Assembly: GCA_002633005.1 (NCBI GenBank) | Contig: NMRA01000278.1 | Span: 292,275 to 330,593, forward strand | Reading direction: 5' to 3' | DNA from: Phoronis australis | Taxonomy: Eukaryota; Phoronida; Phoronidae | Length of the DNA stretch: 38,319 bases | Part shown: piece after piece, positions 11,001 to 24,300 of the stretch | Layout: each line of letters starts with the position of its first letter | Position numbering within the stretch: position 1 is the stretch's first letter | Notes under the pieces: model-generated | Databases searched by the model: none | What the model saw: only the letters and a program-made list of their open reading frames with translations | What the model was told of the DNA's origin: nothing | Position numbers and translations under genes: made by a program

Positions 11001-12266
11001 ATGGTCTTGCCAAACTCGCTGAAAATTACCGTAGTCAATGAAATGCATAGTCGTTGAAATCCTCGTTTTTACCATTTTGACAGGAATGAATAGTTGTTAC
11101 TGTTATTATTTGGCAGTGATTCACACCAACTTTTGTTGCTAACTTGTCATTTCTGCAAGTTAACAAAACATTTCTCTTGCTCAAATTATTGAGTTATAAA
11201 ACCTTCACATTAACAATCTTCACCCAGATGTTAGCAAATCTGTTGTGTGTCGCTAGATCTCCATAACTCAATGTTCAAATCAATATTAACCCATCGGGCA
11301 CGCTACTTTGAAATTTCATTTGACCGACAGTAAAAGTTACCTGTTGCTGGACTACTGTTATAGTCAAGCTCTGTAATGCGATTTAGTGGTCTGTGTTACA
11401 CAAGAACAGATGTAGAAAATTCATTGCTACTAACTACTTCAACTTTGTGATTTCTGTTGACCTAATTAATGTTGAGTAGGACTTGAGTTGTTGTCTTGCA
11501 CTGCTTCAGGGGCCGATCGTGAGCGATCTTCATCCATTCCGCCAAGCTCTCCAGACACGGAATGCACCCTATTTGATGGGGTCACGTATCTGGGCTCGGC
11601 GACAGTCAACGCGCCGCGTAGTGAGCGGGAGATCAACCGCAACATGGAGATACTCAACGAACACTCACAGATGGCGATACCTGTCACGCTGGCTGTTCCC
11701 ACTACGTCTGAAGGGGTGGTCAGGTAAATACTAAATTCATTTAATAACATGATGTTAGTGTTGTTTGAAAGGGATATTATTCTTTTTTTTTCGCTGTTGC
11801 CGCCGAGCATTTGGTGAAATCGAGATCAGTGACTTTACGAGGAAATGCAGAGCAATTTATTTCTCAACTCTAGTAAGATTTAGCTCAGCTAGCAGAGCAT
11901 TTGGCTATAACTGGACTGTTTGTGGAAAAAATTTTCTCACCTATAATTTAGCTTTAAATGAGCTTTCACCATCTTAATGCAATCTGGAACATAGGCTTGC
12001 TTTCTTTTGCGAGATCCTTGTGGTTTTGGCACCTTGAGTCAATGGCTGTGATGTGCATAGGTTATCTATGTCTATATGGATGGGTAGCGTATTTCCATTC
12101 CATTTTGATGATGTCATTACGATGCATCCATAGCTTTTTGAGTTCTCCTGTTGATGAAACAGCTTACAGAGCACATCCTTGGCCAAAGTAATAGGTAAAA
12201 GGAAACATTCGAAGTGACGACATTGATCTGTGTTGTTCAGGCATTGTCAGTGACGTTGTTTATAAA

Positions 12267-12322
<56 letters not shown>

Positions 12323-15300
12323 CTTATAGTAGTTAACCCGTCACTGGAGATAAGTTAACCTGGGATAGATTTATCATATGAATTTATCAAAATCCTGCTT
12401 AGCTTACTCTCACTGATAACTCTAATTGAATGGCGCTTAATGTAGTCATGAAGCATTTTGTTGTTCTGGCTGGTTGAAAGATTAAGCTGTGGCATATACA
12501 CGGAGTGTCTTCATTGGAGAACTGCACTGTTGCCTTTGCAGGTTAGTGGCTGCTGTTTGAAGCCAAACTATGTGAAGTGGGCAACAGTGTGAACTAGCTA
12601 GAGATGATGGTGCCTCTGTAGGTTACAATAGCAGAGCCCAACAGGACCATTCCTGATAACAAAGTGATTGAACTTTTCCTTTGTCCATTAGGTGTCCACC
12701 CGCTACACATTTTCTTGGTAAGGCGAAAAAACATAAGATCACGCAACCACGAAGTTACAGTCGACATCACAGCAGTGATACTTCGTTGGCTTTGGAAGAT
12801 CAAATAGAATGAACACTGCTGAGAAAAACTTGTAAAGAATGTGACAATATCACAGAGCATGTGGAACTCAGCGCTTCATGAAATTGTGTCATAGTGGGTT
12901 AATACTGTCACAGTGGGTTAATACTGTCACAGTGGGTTAATACTGTCACAGTGGGTTAATACTGTCACAGTGGGTTAATACTGTGAGATTTGAGTGTCAC
13001 TGTGTAATCTGGGGCAACCCTATTGTGTCAATTGTGCGTGACTTGGTGCGTTACATTTACACGTCATGAGAGCCCAGTTATGTAAACTGACTTATCATAT
13101 TGCCTTTGCAGGTTTTTAGAATCGAACTTAGTGCACAAGCGATAATCTCACTGCATTGCCTTTGCAGGTCGCAAGAGCAAAACTGTGTGAACTGTAGGTT
13201 TTAAGATAATTGTTTGCCTTTACAGGTTACTTGAACCCAACTCTGAAGTGGAGATCTCCAGCTATCGTATCCATCGCATCCTGTTCTGTGCTAGAGGACC
13301 CATAGACACTCCACAGCAGAAGTGCTTTGCCTATACCTGCAGCCATGGCGACAGTGCGGAGACGGCCATCTTCCAATGTCACGTGTTCCGGTGTGACTTG
13401 CAGGATGCTGTAAGCATTATAATAGTTTTCCAAGAATTTACCTAAAAGTTGCTAAGAACAACAATGGTTGCTAAGAGCAACAATGTCTAGCTAATGGCAT
13501 TCTCATATTCTACCAATTCTTTTCTGATCCCATCTCATTTATAATAGGACTGTACACAGCTTTCTGATCCCATCTTATTTATAATACGACTGTACACAGC
13601 TTTCTGATCCCATCTTATTTATAATAGGACNTGTCATAGTGGGTTAACACTGCCATAGTGGGTTAACACTGTCATAGTGGGTTAATACTGTCATAGTGGG
13701 TTAATACTGTGAGATTTGAGTGTCACTGTGTAATCTGGGGCGACCCTATTGTGTGAATTGTGCGTGACTTGATGCGTTACATTTACACGTCATGAGAGCC
13801 CATATTGCCTTTGCAGGTTTTTAGAATCTAACTTAGTGCACAAGCAATAACCTCACTGCATTGCCTTTGCAGGTCGCAAGAGCAAAAGTGTGTGAACTGT
13901 AGGTTTTAAGATAATTGTTTGCCTTTACAGGTTACTTGAACCCAACTCTGAAGTGGAGATCTCCAGCTATCGTATCCATCGCATCCTGTTCTGTGCTAGA
14001 GGACCCATAGACACGCCACAGCAGAAGTGCTTTGCCTATACCTGCAGCCATGGCGACAGTGCGGAGACGGCCATCTTCCAATGTCACGTGTTCCGGTGTG
14101 ACTTGCAGGATGCTGTAAGCATTTCAAAATAATAGTTTTCCAAGAATTTACCTGAAAGTTGCTATGAGCAACAATGGTTGCTAAGAGCAACAATGTCTAG
14201 TTAATGGCATTCTCATATTCTACCAATTCTTTTCTGATCCCATCTTATTTATAATAGGACTGTACACAGCTTTCTGATCCCATCTTATTTATAGTAGGAC
14301 TGTACACAGCTTTTTCAACTTGTAGCTTGGTCCTTTTATTTTTGAACACTAATATTTTTCACGTTAGCAGATTAAAGTACAAGCTTTTGTGAAGACAATT
14401 TTGAAGTGTCATTTTAACTAATGTAATGGCGTTCGTCATGTAATTAACTTTATTTGTGCAGGTTGGTAAGATCCTCTATTGCTTCGCCACATCGTTCCGA
14501 CGTGCTCCCCGCCGTTTGAATAGTTCCTCATCTATCATGAGTCTCTCAGCCTGTGACAGCGTCTACAAGTTTGACGTCTCCCTCGACATTGCTGAGGATG
14601 ATGGGAAAGGTGGTTACAGCACATGCCCAAAGGACAAGTCGGTGTTCAAACTGAGGCGGAACGTGGAGAAGCGAGTGTCGGTGTCGGTGGTGCAGACGTC
14701 GGCCAATCGGGTGACGCTGAAGATCGAACGCTGCTTTGGGATGCTGATATGCCCGGGCCGTAATGTAAAACACAGTGATATGCACCTCATAGACATGGTA
14801 AGATGCATTTAGGGGAAGGGAACATGATATTGTGTGTAAAGCACTGTGATATCTGTCTGATAGAGGTTGTTAGTTAAGTCATTTAGGGGAAGGGGACATG
14901 GTATTCTGTCTAAAGCACCGTGATATCTGTCTGATAGAGGTTGTTAGTATAATTGACAGTGCGTTATTCCTTGAGACATGGCGTGACACATAACATTACA
15001 TGTACGCCATGACAAGATGAATTGTAGAGCCAAGTATTAAGCAACAACAAAATGTCAGTTTGTAAACCCAGAATTCACATTTTATCTGAGAAAGGAATAC
15101 ATTNCGTCATGTGGCGACGTGACGATAACGCTCTTTGAAAAGTACTACGCGTTCCGAGTACGAGGTAAGATTAACCGCCCTGGGCGGTTGCCTGTCGTAA
15201 TAAGCGCCCATGTTCGGTTAACCGCCCACCATGGATTTCTTGAAATTTCACGTTTAAGCGCCCATGTCTGGTTAACCGCCCACCCCCGATTTTTTGGGTT

Positions 15301-18300
15301 TGCCAATTTAACCGCCCAGGGCGTTAACCCGAACGATTACGGTAAGTTATTTACAGCTATATTGAGACCTGTTTAATCTGATATGACTATTACATTGGGA
15401 CATCTCGTTTCACACATTGGAGGCTGTCAAATTCATTTGTGTTTCTCACAAAAAATTGAGTCATGAAATAAGGCAAGATAACATTCTTGTTTTTCATGTT
15501 CATACTTCGGTGGAAATGGAAGTCATGGGTATTATTTTTTACTTAAATGAACAGCTAAAGTCTTATTCTACCTTGAAGTTGACTAATTTTGACCTGGCGA
15601 TGGAGCTCTCAACATAACTTTAGATTTTTAAGTTAGGGTTAATGGTGTTTGAAATAATCATTTATATGATTGTTGTTTGGTTCTTCAAAAGTGTCGTTCA
15701 CATTTATGAGTTATTCTGGAACAAGTTGCTACTTGAATAAATTGTCTCTAGGCTTAGTAGTAATGTGGATGCTATTTATGGTGGAGAAGCTTGACACATG
15801 TGAGACAGCTTACCTCATCATATCAGGGTAACTTGCCCCAATGTAAGTCGTATTGTTGACGCAAACTTACAAACAAGGGAAGGTAATTATCAACTGTGCG
15901 CTTGCTCAGTTACACTCACAGGAGTGTCTAATCATTTTTGCACCATGTTTACTGCACAGTGTAGGATGTGTAATGTGGACACTGGGCTGAACTGTGGCAA
16001 GCTGCTGAAGGGCAAACTATTCTTAATTTACTCTTAGTGCGGACCCAACTACTGGCCTCGTCTGTACGTTGGTGCTGATCAGGAAAATTACTCTTGACTT
16101 GTAATGTATCTGTAGTTATAGGCACATGAAATCCTAGAATATTCCATCACCATCCTGTCGTTTTAAAATGAAATAGTACGCTTCAAAGCAACAATTAGAT
16201 TGTACCAAGACACATTGTGTTGCAATAATTGACTTTTTTGATGTTAGCTATTATCTGCCATCCACACCACCTGTTGGCAGGAAATGTTGTAATATGCTTT
16301 TGTTTTCATTTGGTTTGGATGACTGATTTCCCATAATTCATTGTATCGTCTCCATGCATCTTGAAAAAGGTACACTGTTAACAAGATAAGCAATGTGGCT
16401 TCAAGTTGGCTTTTGGTCCTACTTCCCTTGGTGTCGTGTTGCTCACCTGTGACTCCACAGGGGATATTTGCTTAAATTTCCAAGTCCTCAAGCTGGTTTT
16501 TCATTTGTGAGGTTACCCAAAAAGGAGATTTTGTCCCTCGCGAGTCATCTGTTCTTGAAGCATAAGATAAAGACGTTTTTCACCAATTACATCTGCCTCA
16601 TTTCTGTCAGCTTGCACAGTGTGTGTTGACATGAAATTTAATAAGTATAACTTTGCTTCGTTTTTGGCTAGTCATAATTCACTGTCACTTTTGAGATCCT
16701 TAAAAATGATCAAGATCTTATCGGGTAATGTCAACAGGGATATGGTGTTGCCAAAGGAAAGGAAAACCTGCTAGTGATTCATTTCTTCTCAGTTGTTGTT
16801 GAGATGCAGATGACTTTGTGAGCGTGCTTGTCAAGCTTTGCTGTGTTTAGATCTGATATATTGATTGCTTAAGAAATTAATGTGACATGATAAAAAACAC
16901 AAGTGTGATATGCCAGCAGGGTCATTAGAATAATAATATTGCAGCAATGAACTTGCTTTCGTCTTGAGGAATGAGGTTTAGATTTCTCGGATTCGTAAAT
17001 GATAGTGGTCGTTTCAAGTGCCCTGTGGACTCCTCGCTTTTGATGTTGAAAACACTAACCTTGGGATTAAGATAACTCACTGTCGTTTCAACTAAACTTG
17101 AACATAACAAGAATTAGATGCAATTTCTCGTCAGGTACATAGTTGCTGCTGAAGACAGAACTCAAGAATTCATTGGCGGACATTTCAAATCCTGAAAATT
17201 AATGTAAATTGGCAAGTTTCATGACCAAACTATAGATGCACTTAACAAATAATGTTTACTTATAAATATGTACTGTGTCTTCTTAATACAAAGCTTTAAG
17301 TCTCATAGTGAAATGATATGTATTTGTTTTGACTCGTATTTTCTTCAGAGCATTTTATGCGGAAACCAAGGATTTGTCGTTTTTGGTTGTTAACTGGAGA
17401 CCAGCAGGAAGAGTGTCTGCAGTTTTTGAGCACCTGCAGTTGCATGATTACTTTGTGTCCCCTTAGTAACATTACACCGCTGTCACACAAATGTTCAAAT
17501 TTGAATCCAGGGATGGTTGCGGTGAATGTGTCATTGTACAGTCAATGTCATTGGGGTTTTAGTTTCTTTATAAGTAATTCGAATATTAATAGTTTTTAAT
17601 CTTTAATGGTTCATACACTTACTTTTGTCTCTTAATTATTCGAAACTGTGTTGAGAAGGAAAAAACACGAGAGAATTAATAGAGTGAGTGGTGGATGTAG
17701 GAATGGTTGAGGGGAGATAACTCTCTTGTGAGACATGACCAGTCCACTGTCGCTACAAAAAGCATTGTGGCTGGTTTAGTTAACTCCCCTGTCAATAAAT
17801 TCCTAGATGTCTGCGAGGGGAGTGTTATTGTTGGTCAAATAGTCTTACACGCCATCATTCCCAGTATAAAACTGTTCAGGTAGACGTACATGTTATGGCT
17901 GAATGTTACAGGTGACTATGGGCGCTGACAACGGAGGATCAGGGTACTCCATCACTGGCGAGTGGAATCCTAAAGACTCCAACTTCAGTGTGCTCAACAC
18001 AGAAACTCCCAAAGGTGGCGTTAGTTTTGTTTTCTACTGCAAGTTTAAACGGCCATAAGCCTGCCTTCCACTGCAAAACTGTTTTCATCTTAACCACTTA
18101 TGGCTATGGAATTGATGTCGACCACTTAGGTTGTCAAATTGGTCTTGAATTGTTTCGTGGTCTAGTTGAAAGTGATTTCATGGCTTTGAATAATTTAGTT
18201 TTCATTTTTCACTCTTATGACTGACTCACTTATCCTCTGATATTTCTTGTCCTAAGTTTTTTTCTTCATTTTAAAGTACAGTACAAGACAAAAGTAATCT

Positions 18301-21300
18301 GACCAAATTCTGTTTTCCTATTAACAACAACATTACCAGAGTTAACTATTAGAGTGGCATAATTCTAGTCATGCAATGACTTTGTCGTTTTCTTGTTAAG
18401 TCCCTTTCATTGTCGGTCATGAGAGAAGACTTCTTCAGTTTGGGCCCAGCTGTCACATAACAGGAAATTTCAGGTCATTTTGTCTGAATGCTTTTTCTTT
18501 GCGGTATAGATCTCACTTGCATTCTTCAACTTTGTCATTTTCCTATTTTCAAACGAACAATTCAATGAACTATGTCATGTATCCTGCGTTTTAGACACAC
18601 GTGTTTTCTTGACTGTGGCTGTTGACCTGGTCATTGATGGCATTCAGGAACCGGTACGGTTCTGCGTCGAGACAAAAGCACGGATTTTCCCGCACAATGA
18701 GAGATTTTGGTATTTCAACAAGAAACCTTACCATGAAGTGTTCTACTTAAAACTGAAGGAGGTATATCCGTTAGTAAAATATTATTATTACTATTTTTCT
18801 TTTGATAGTTTTGGTGTAGATTGTTGCTTCAGTTCATCAAATGGAGAATGTCACGCAAAAAGAGAGATTAGGATTTTTTTTGATTTTGTAATGGGAGCGA
18901 AGTGTGAATGATCTCATAGATTGAAAAATCTGCTTCATATATTTGTCTAATTAACTTCTAATTGTAACTTTTTGTCTTCGCGGTTTTTTAAACCTCAATA
19001 AGCAGTTTGTATCATTTAATTGTTGATATCATCATTTCTAAGACAGTTTTTCTGCCAGTGGTATTTCTGTCTATTGCTTCCATAAGTTGCACAAAACTAG
19101 ATGGCTACAATTTAAGTGATTTACATGGTAGACGAGGACATTTACATGGTAGACAAGGACATATAATTTACATGGTAGACGAGGACATATATTTGCACTC
19201 TTACTTTCAACACAGGTTGAGTCCTCCTCTGGTGACCCCGTATTCGAGGTACAGAGCCTGAGAAGTCAGACGGAGGTTGACCGCCAGAAGTCCGGACTGA
19301 CCTTGACCCTGTCCCCATCTATGCCAGTCACGACTCCGTCGGACATCCAAACCCCCGTGGGTCTTGTTCCGGAGGATGAGTCAGGTAGGGTCTGCATTTG
19401 GTTCGGCTTGGTTGTGTTTTCATTCACGTTTCGCATATGGAATAAAAGCTGTCCAGTTTGTCAAACAAATCTTTTTTGTCAACTGAAAAGAACCTTTGAA
19501 CACAAGACTGCACACGCTTTTGAAATGCTGTAAAAACTCTGCAACTTCAAGCTTAGATAAAACAAACAAGCTTCAATACCGTTTGAAATGCCGAGCACGC
19601 CATACATGATCTATACTGTGGACAATGCAACTATCCTGGAAAAGTTAAGCTTTTATTCTCCGTATTTCAAATTTTGCATGATTAATTTCTTGCGGCAAAT
19701 TGAAACAAGTCAATAATTTATATGCCAAAACTATGACTCGTATTTTTTACGATTGAATAAAAGCATAGCGTATTCTGCGTGACTTTATTTGCGCATGGCT
19801 TTGTTCCGAGAGCCTGGTACTTTACCCCATGAAACTTTGCTTACCCTTGTTAAGTTTGTTTTGAATTGACGCAGCTTACTTCGCAAGATTGCCCCAGTTG
19901 TCCTGTGGAATGCCCAGACACCCTGCGGAGCGCACAGCAGTGTATAAAAATGGACTCCCGCCAATTTTTTTATGGTGCTCCCCCTCTGCATGCTTCACAA
20001 CTCCCAGGATTACTTGACCATCAAGGAGCTGTTTTGTTCAACGTTTACCACGGTATCTGCGATCTTAATACTAAGCACTCAGCTTTCATTCATTAATGTG
20101 CAAGGAAATGACGATGGTTTTGAAAATATGAACGAAAATTTGACAATTTATTTGCGTTTAGTCAACTCCATTCTAGAGCACAGTTCACATTTTTGGTTAA
20201 TACTTCAGAAATACTTTTAATGTTCCTTCTTTCTCTAACAAATCAAATCAGTCGTCTTACTGTGGTGCTCCAGCTAACTTTATCAAGGATTTGATTCAGT
20301 ACTAACAATGTCCCTCCTAAATGTCCTCATGGTCTTCTGTCTATCAGAATTTTTTACTGATCACATTGTCCACTACATGTCCACTACATGTCCTTACTAC
20401 GTATCAAATGTTCTGACTGAGGTAATGCTGTTTGGCTTTAGCAGCACCTATTTGTTGCTTTACTATCTGTTTGTGTTGCCGTGTTATCTGGCACTGTTGC
20501 TACGTGATCTGAGACTGTTACCAGGTCATGTGACACTGTTGCTATGTCACCTGCCGCTGTTACCATGGTGTGTGACACTGTTGCTATGTTATCTGTTGCT
20601 GTTGCTCGCTTTCTATTGTTTGTCTAATTCTCTGTTATTCACTGTCTCACGACAGTCTATTGGTTTCCAGACACAGACGAACCTCTGATGAGCGGGTCAG
20701 GCATTGTCTCTAAGGAGATCACCGACGAAGAGCTGTTGGCTACATGGAACGAGGTCATACTCAAATGGCAACAATCATTGGGTGAGTTGTGCGAGGTCAT
20801 CAAGGGGTCGCTAAAGATTAAGTGTAATTGGATAGGATTTGAAGGGGGTGTGTTCAGTGAGCCAATGTATTGCAAGTTTTGTGACATTACATATGGTCAG
20901 CTGATTGTAGAGCAAGATCTTGATTCTGTTTTACAAGTAAGTTCAAGACCTTATTGGACATTGCACACTAACTAGCAAAATGGCTGCCATTGAAACAGTT
21001 TGGACAATTACTATTTGAAATGCAGGCTAAATGGCATGTAAATCCCCAGGACAGTAACGAATTATTTTTGTTGCGAAAGACAAAATTTCTCTTTGCAAGT
21101 ATTGTATGAGTTACTGGCTTTATCAAACCCACGCCAGGCTTTATGTGGAGGTCAAGGGGTCATTGTCAGAAACAGTTTGTCCTTGGGTGTGCTGTTGGAG
21201 GTCATTTGAACCGAATCAGAGCGTTTGTAGAATTAAATGACCTGACATGACCTATATGTTTGACAGGATGTGAGGCAATATGACAAGAATTAGTCGCCAG

Positions 21301-24300
21301 CTATTTGATATTTCAATTGTAGATTCACGTCTAAAGTTTGTCACCTACAACTTCATTGAAGTTTGTGTTCTGCGTTTTTGACATGACCCACTTAGTGCTG
21401 CCTGGTTTTTCTTGGAAACTTGTAATTATTTTATGAACAACGATGATGTTGACATAGTAGTTCTCACTCTAAGTACAATTTATAGTCTGTGTAATGATTT
21501 CCAAAATGCATTGATTATCTATTCTTACATGTCTATTTTAGCTGTTTGTGGTTCACCTGTTGAATATTTGTGTAAGTGGTTGGTCTTGGTTCTAAAACAT
21601 GTCTACTCATCTATGGTTGGACTGGGTCTGTTGTTAATACAATAATTATTATAATATGGCCTAGCTGTTAGGTCTCCTGGTACTAACCTATTTTAACTTA
21701 AAGTAGTTTTACAAACTTTGGTCATGTTCAAAGTAGTTTTACAAACTTCAGGTCATGTTCAAAGTAACGGCTTGCCATAAAATGTTACCAAGGTGGGACA
21801 CAATTAGGCGGACTTTTTCATAAACGATCTTAAGTTGCACAAAATAAATGCATTTTAAAGATACATCCACCATATATGTAGCTACTTGTGCAAGCAGAAA
21901 TGATTCTGAAAAATTGTTGTAAATCATAACTATAGAAGCCTTATGTAAAGTGAGAAAGGCCATTTTGGTAATTATTTGTGTCCAACGTTGGTGATATTTA
22001 CTTAACTAGTATAACAGGAGTGTTAGTGAAGTCAGGTGACTTACCTGAATGCAGCCATTTTGTGGCAAGGTGACTTACCTGAATGCAGCCATTTTGTGGC
22101 AAGTTGTCAGCATCGTTTACTTATGACACCTGCTGATTTTCAAGTTCCCCATTACTAGAGACTCGTACACACGGGAAAGTACAGGTCCACTCTGTGGCTT
22201 GCCTGTGTACAAAGTCTTGAAATGGTTCACGGAACTCATGTCAAAATTCACTGAGTGTCACCATGTGCTTTGCTCACCAAATATCTCATCTTCCTTAAAT
22301 TTAGATTCATCGCATTGGTTTTCAAATTTGTCGCAGCAAAATCCAAACTCATCATAGTGACTTGCCAAAATGAGTTGTGGAGAAGGAGACAAGACTGATT
22401 GATTTGTTCTGATAATTCTCTAGTCTGAAAACTGTTGACTGGCAGATGAGGAGTATTGCACTGACTGTCTCTTTATTCTCTGTGTTTGGTCTTAGCATGG
22501 GCTGGTGTTGGAGGGTGTATTGAGGGTGTATTGAGGGGCCGCACTGTGAAAAGTAATGGTCAGCACTGAAAAGGCTGTCCTTGTTCAGAAGTTTTCCAGA
22601 ATATTACTATTAATAGCACTTAATAATAAAATCTCACAAATTTTGGACAACAATTAATTGATATTTTTCATTTTTCAAACTGATTTCTGACGTGATTGTG
22701 AATGCATACAATTTCTGAAAATGTTGCTATCATGGTATTTAACTGAAAGGTCATGAAATCTTTTTTCATTCTCTTATTGGGAGAATTAAAAAAAAATAAA
22801 TTTCACTTATCCACATTTTGTCCTAAATTGGTGAAGTTTTACCGTTCTTAACAATTCTTGGTTTGAGGCAGGCTTGCTGTCACAACTGGATATACCATTG
22901 TTCGCTTCCAGACTTCCTGTACTTTCTGTCAGACTCAGACACCTGTTGATTAACTATGCACCGTCAGTTAACTACTAGTACGGGCTTCCTTGCCAATCTC
23001 CTGTTTGTTATTTCATGACATGTTACAATATTATTGGCTGCAACGTTGTTGTAAAATTTAGCCTTGGTAGAGAAATCTGTTAGCATTTTAAGCTATCTGG
23101 ACGTGTTTAGCTGAAACATCAACTTTGTGGTCCTGGTCATGTTTACACTTGTGGCAACTATGTTATGACGTCTTTCTGAAAATTAGAACAGGATTGGTTT
23201 AAATTAGACATAGTTATGAGCATACTTCCCTGAAATTTTAGTGAAATATTCACTTAAATTTAAAGTCAAAACTGGCCAAATTGAAATTGAGATGCAAGAA
23301 CACCTCTGAGCTCCAATAACAGCGTAATGGGAAGATGGAAAGTTTGTACTGGCCCTATTTGGCTGCTCGTTTTTGTCACCGTCGCAAAATTAAATCAAAA
23401 CTTTATCACTGGCTATTTTTTTTTAAATGTGATGTCCCAAGGTAATAGTCATATGACCTAAACAATGCTCAGAAAATTAAGTTACGGTGCAAGTCAGAAA
23501 GGTTGCTAAATTCCGACTTCAGAGAAACTATCCCCTTGAGACTAATTGTGTTTATTTGAATAATGATCAGTTGACCAGTTGTACAGTCCTATTATTCACG
23601 GTTGATGAATCATTGTTTTTCACCATTTTTGATTGGTTAGGAATTGCTTGGAACTAAAGCGAGTTCACAAGTTTTGAGAAAGTTGTAACTTTTTTCCACA
23701 AACATATTGAGCTCATTGACACCTCCATTCCCAATGTTGCTGACTTACCTGGGGTCACTAATTAATTGTGTCTGTGCTTTAATTGTTATTGTTAGAGATA
23801 GCAAGGGGGTCTTGTGTACCCTGACCTCACTTTTTTACTTTCAGTTGCAGCAAATTTAAGATTCCTTCAACTTGTGTTGATTGTTATCATTACGTATACC
23901 ATAACGGCCCATCTGTTATCGGTACGCTAACCAATTCTGATGATTGTCTACTCGATTCCAGGGCAACGGCCCAAACAAGCCAACCAATTGGTACGTAAGG
24001 GTATCCCAGAACCCCTGAGGGGCGAGGTGTGGCAACTGCTGTGTGGGTCCCATGACAGCAAGGATCTGTTTGAGGCCTACAGAATACTCATCACAAAGGT
24101 AGGCTCTGGGATACTAAGTATCCAAAGTATATACTTTTGCAATTTTTGCTTCAAATTCAACAAAGAGAAAGGACTAGATGGGATTTGTTGCCATTTTTAA
24201 AAGTGGCAATGAACGCGCCTTTGGAGATTCTCAGTGTTTGGTGAGGAACTATTATGCTAAATGGTGATGGACACTGTCTCCTTTTTTGTGAAATTGTATA

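Larger units (their letters stand above)
8002..11509 (+). other. RABGAP1: Intron 1 (3.5 kb)
   Basis: GT...AG with phase 1. It contains two minisatellites (9199-9367 and 9391-9548) and a single N at 9198. The rest is AT-rich with no exon-like segment. Confidence 0.85.

Noticed and set aside
13226-14114. Mutually exclusive alternative PTB exons
   Set aside because: The copies encode the same protein, sit across an N and are embedded in a whole duplicated block; a haplotype join is simpler.
15119-15376. 85-codon ORF with repeated SAHVRLTAH / SAHVWLTAH
   Set aside because: It is the translation of the 54-bp repeats inside the TTAA-ended element.
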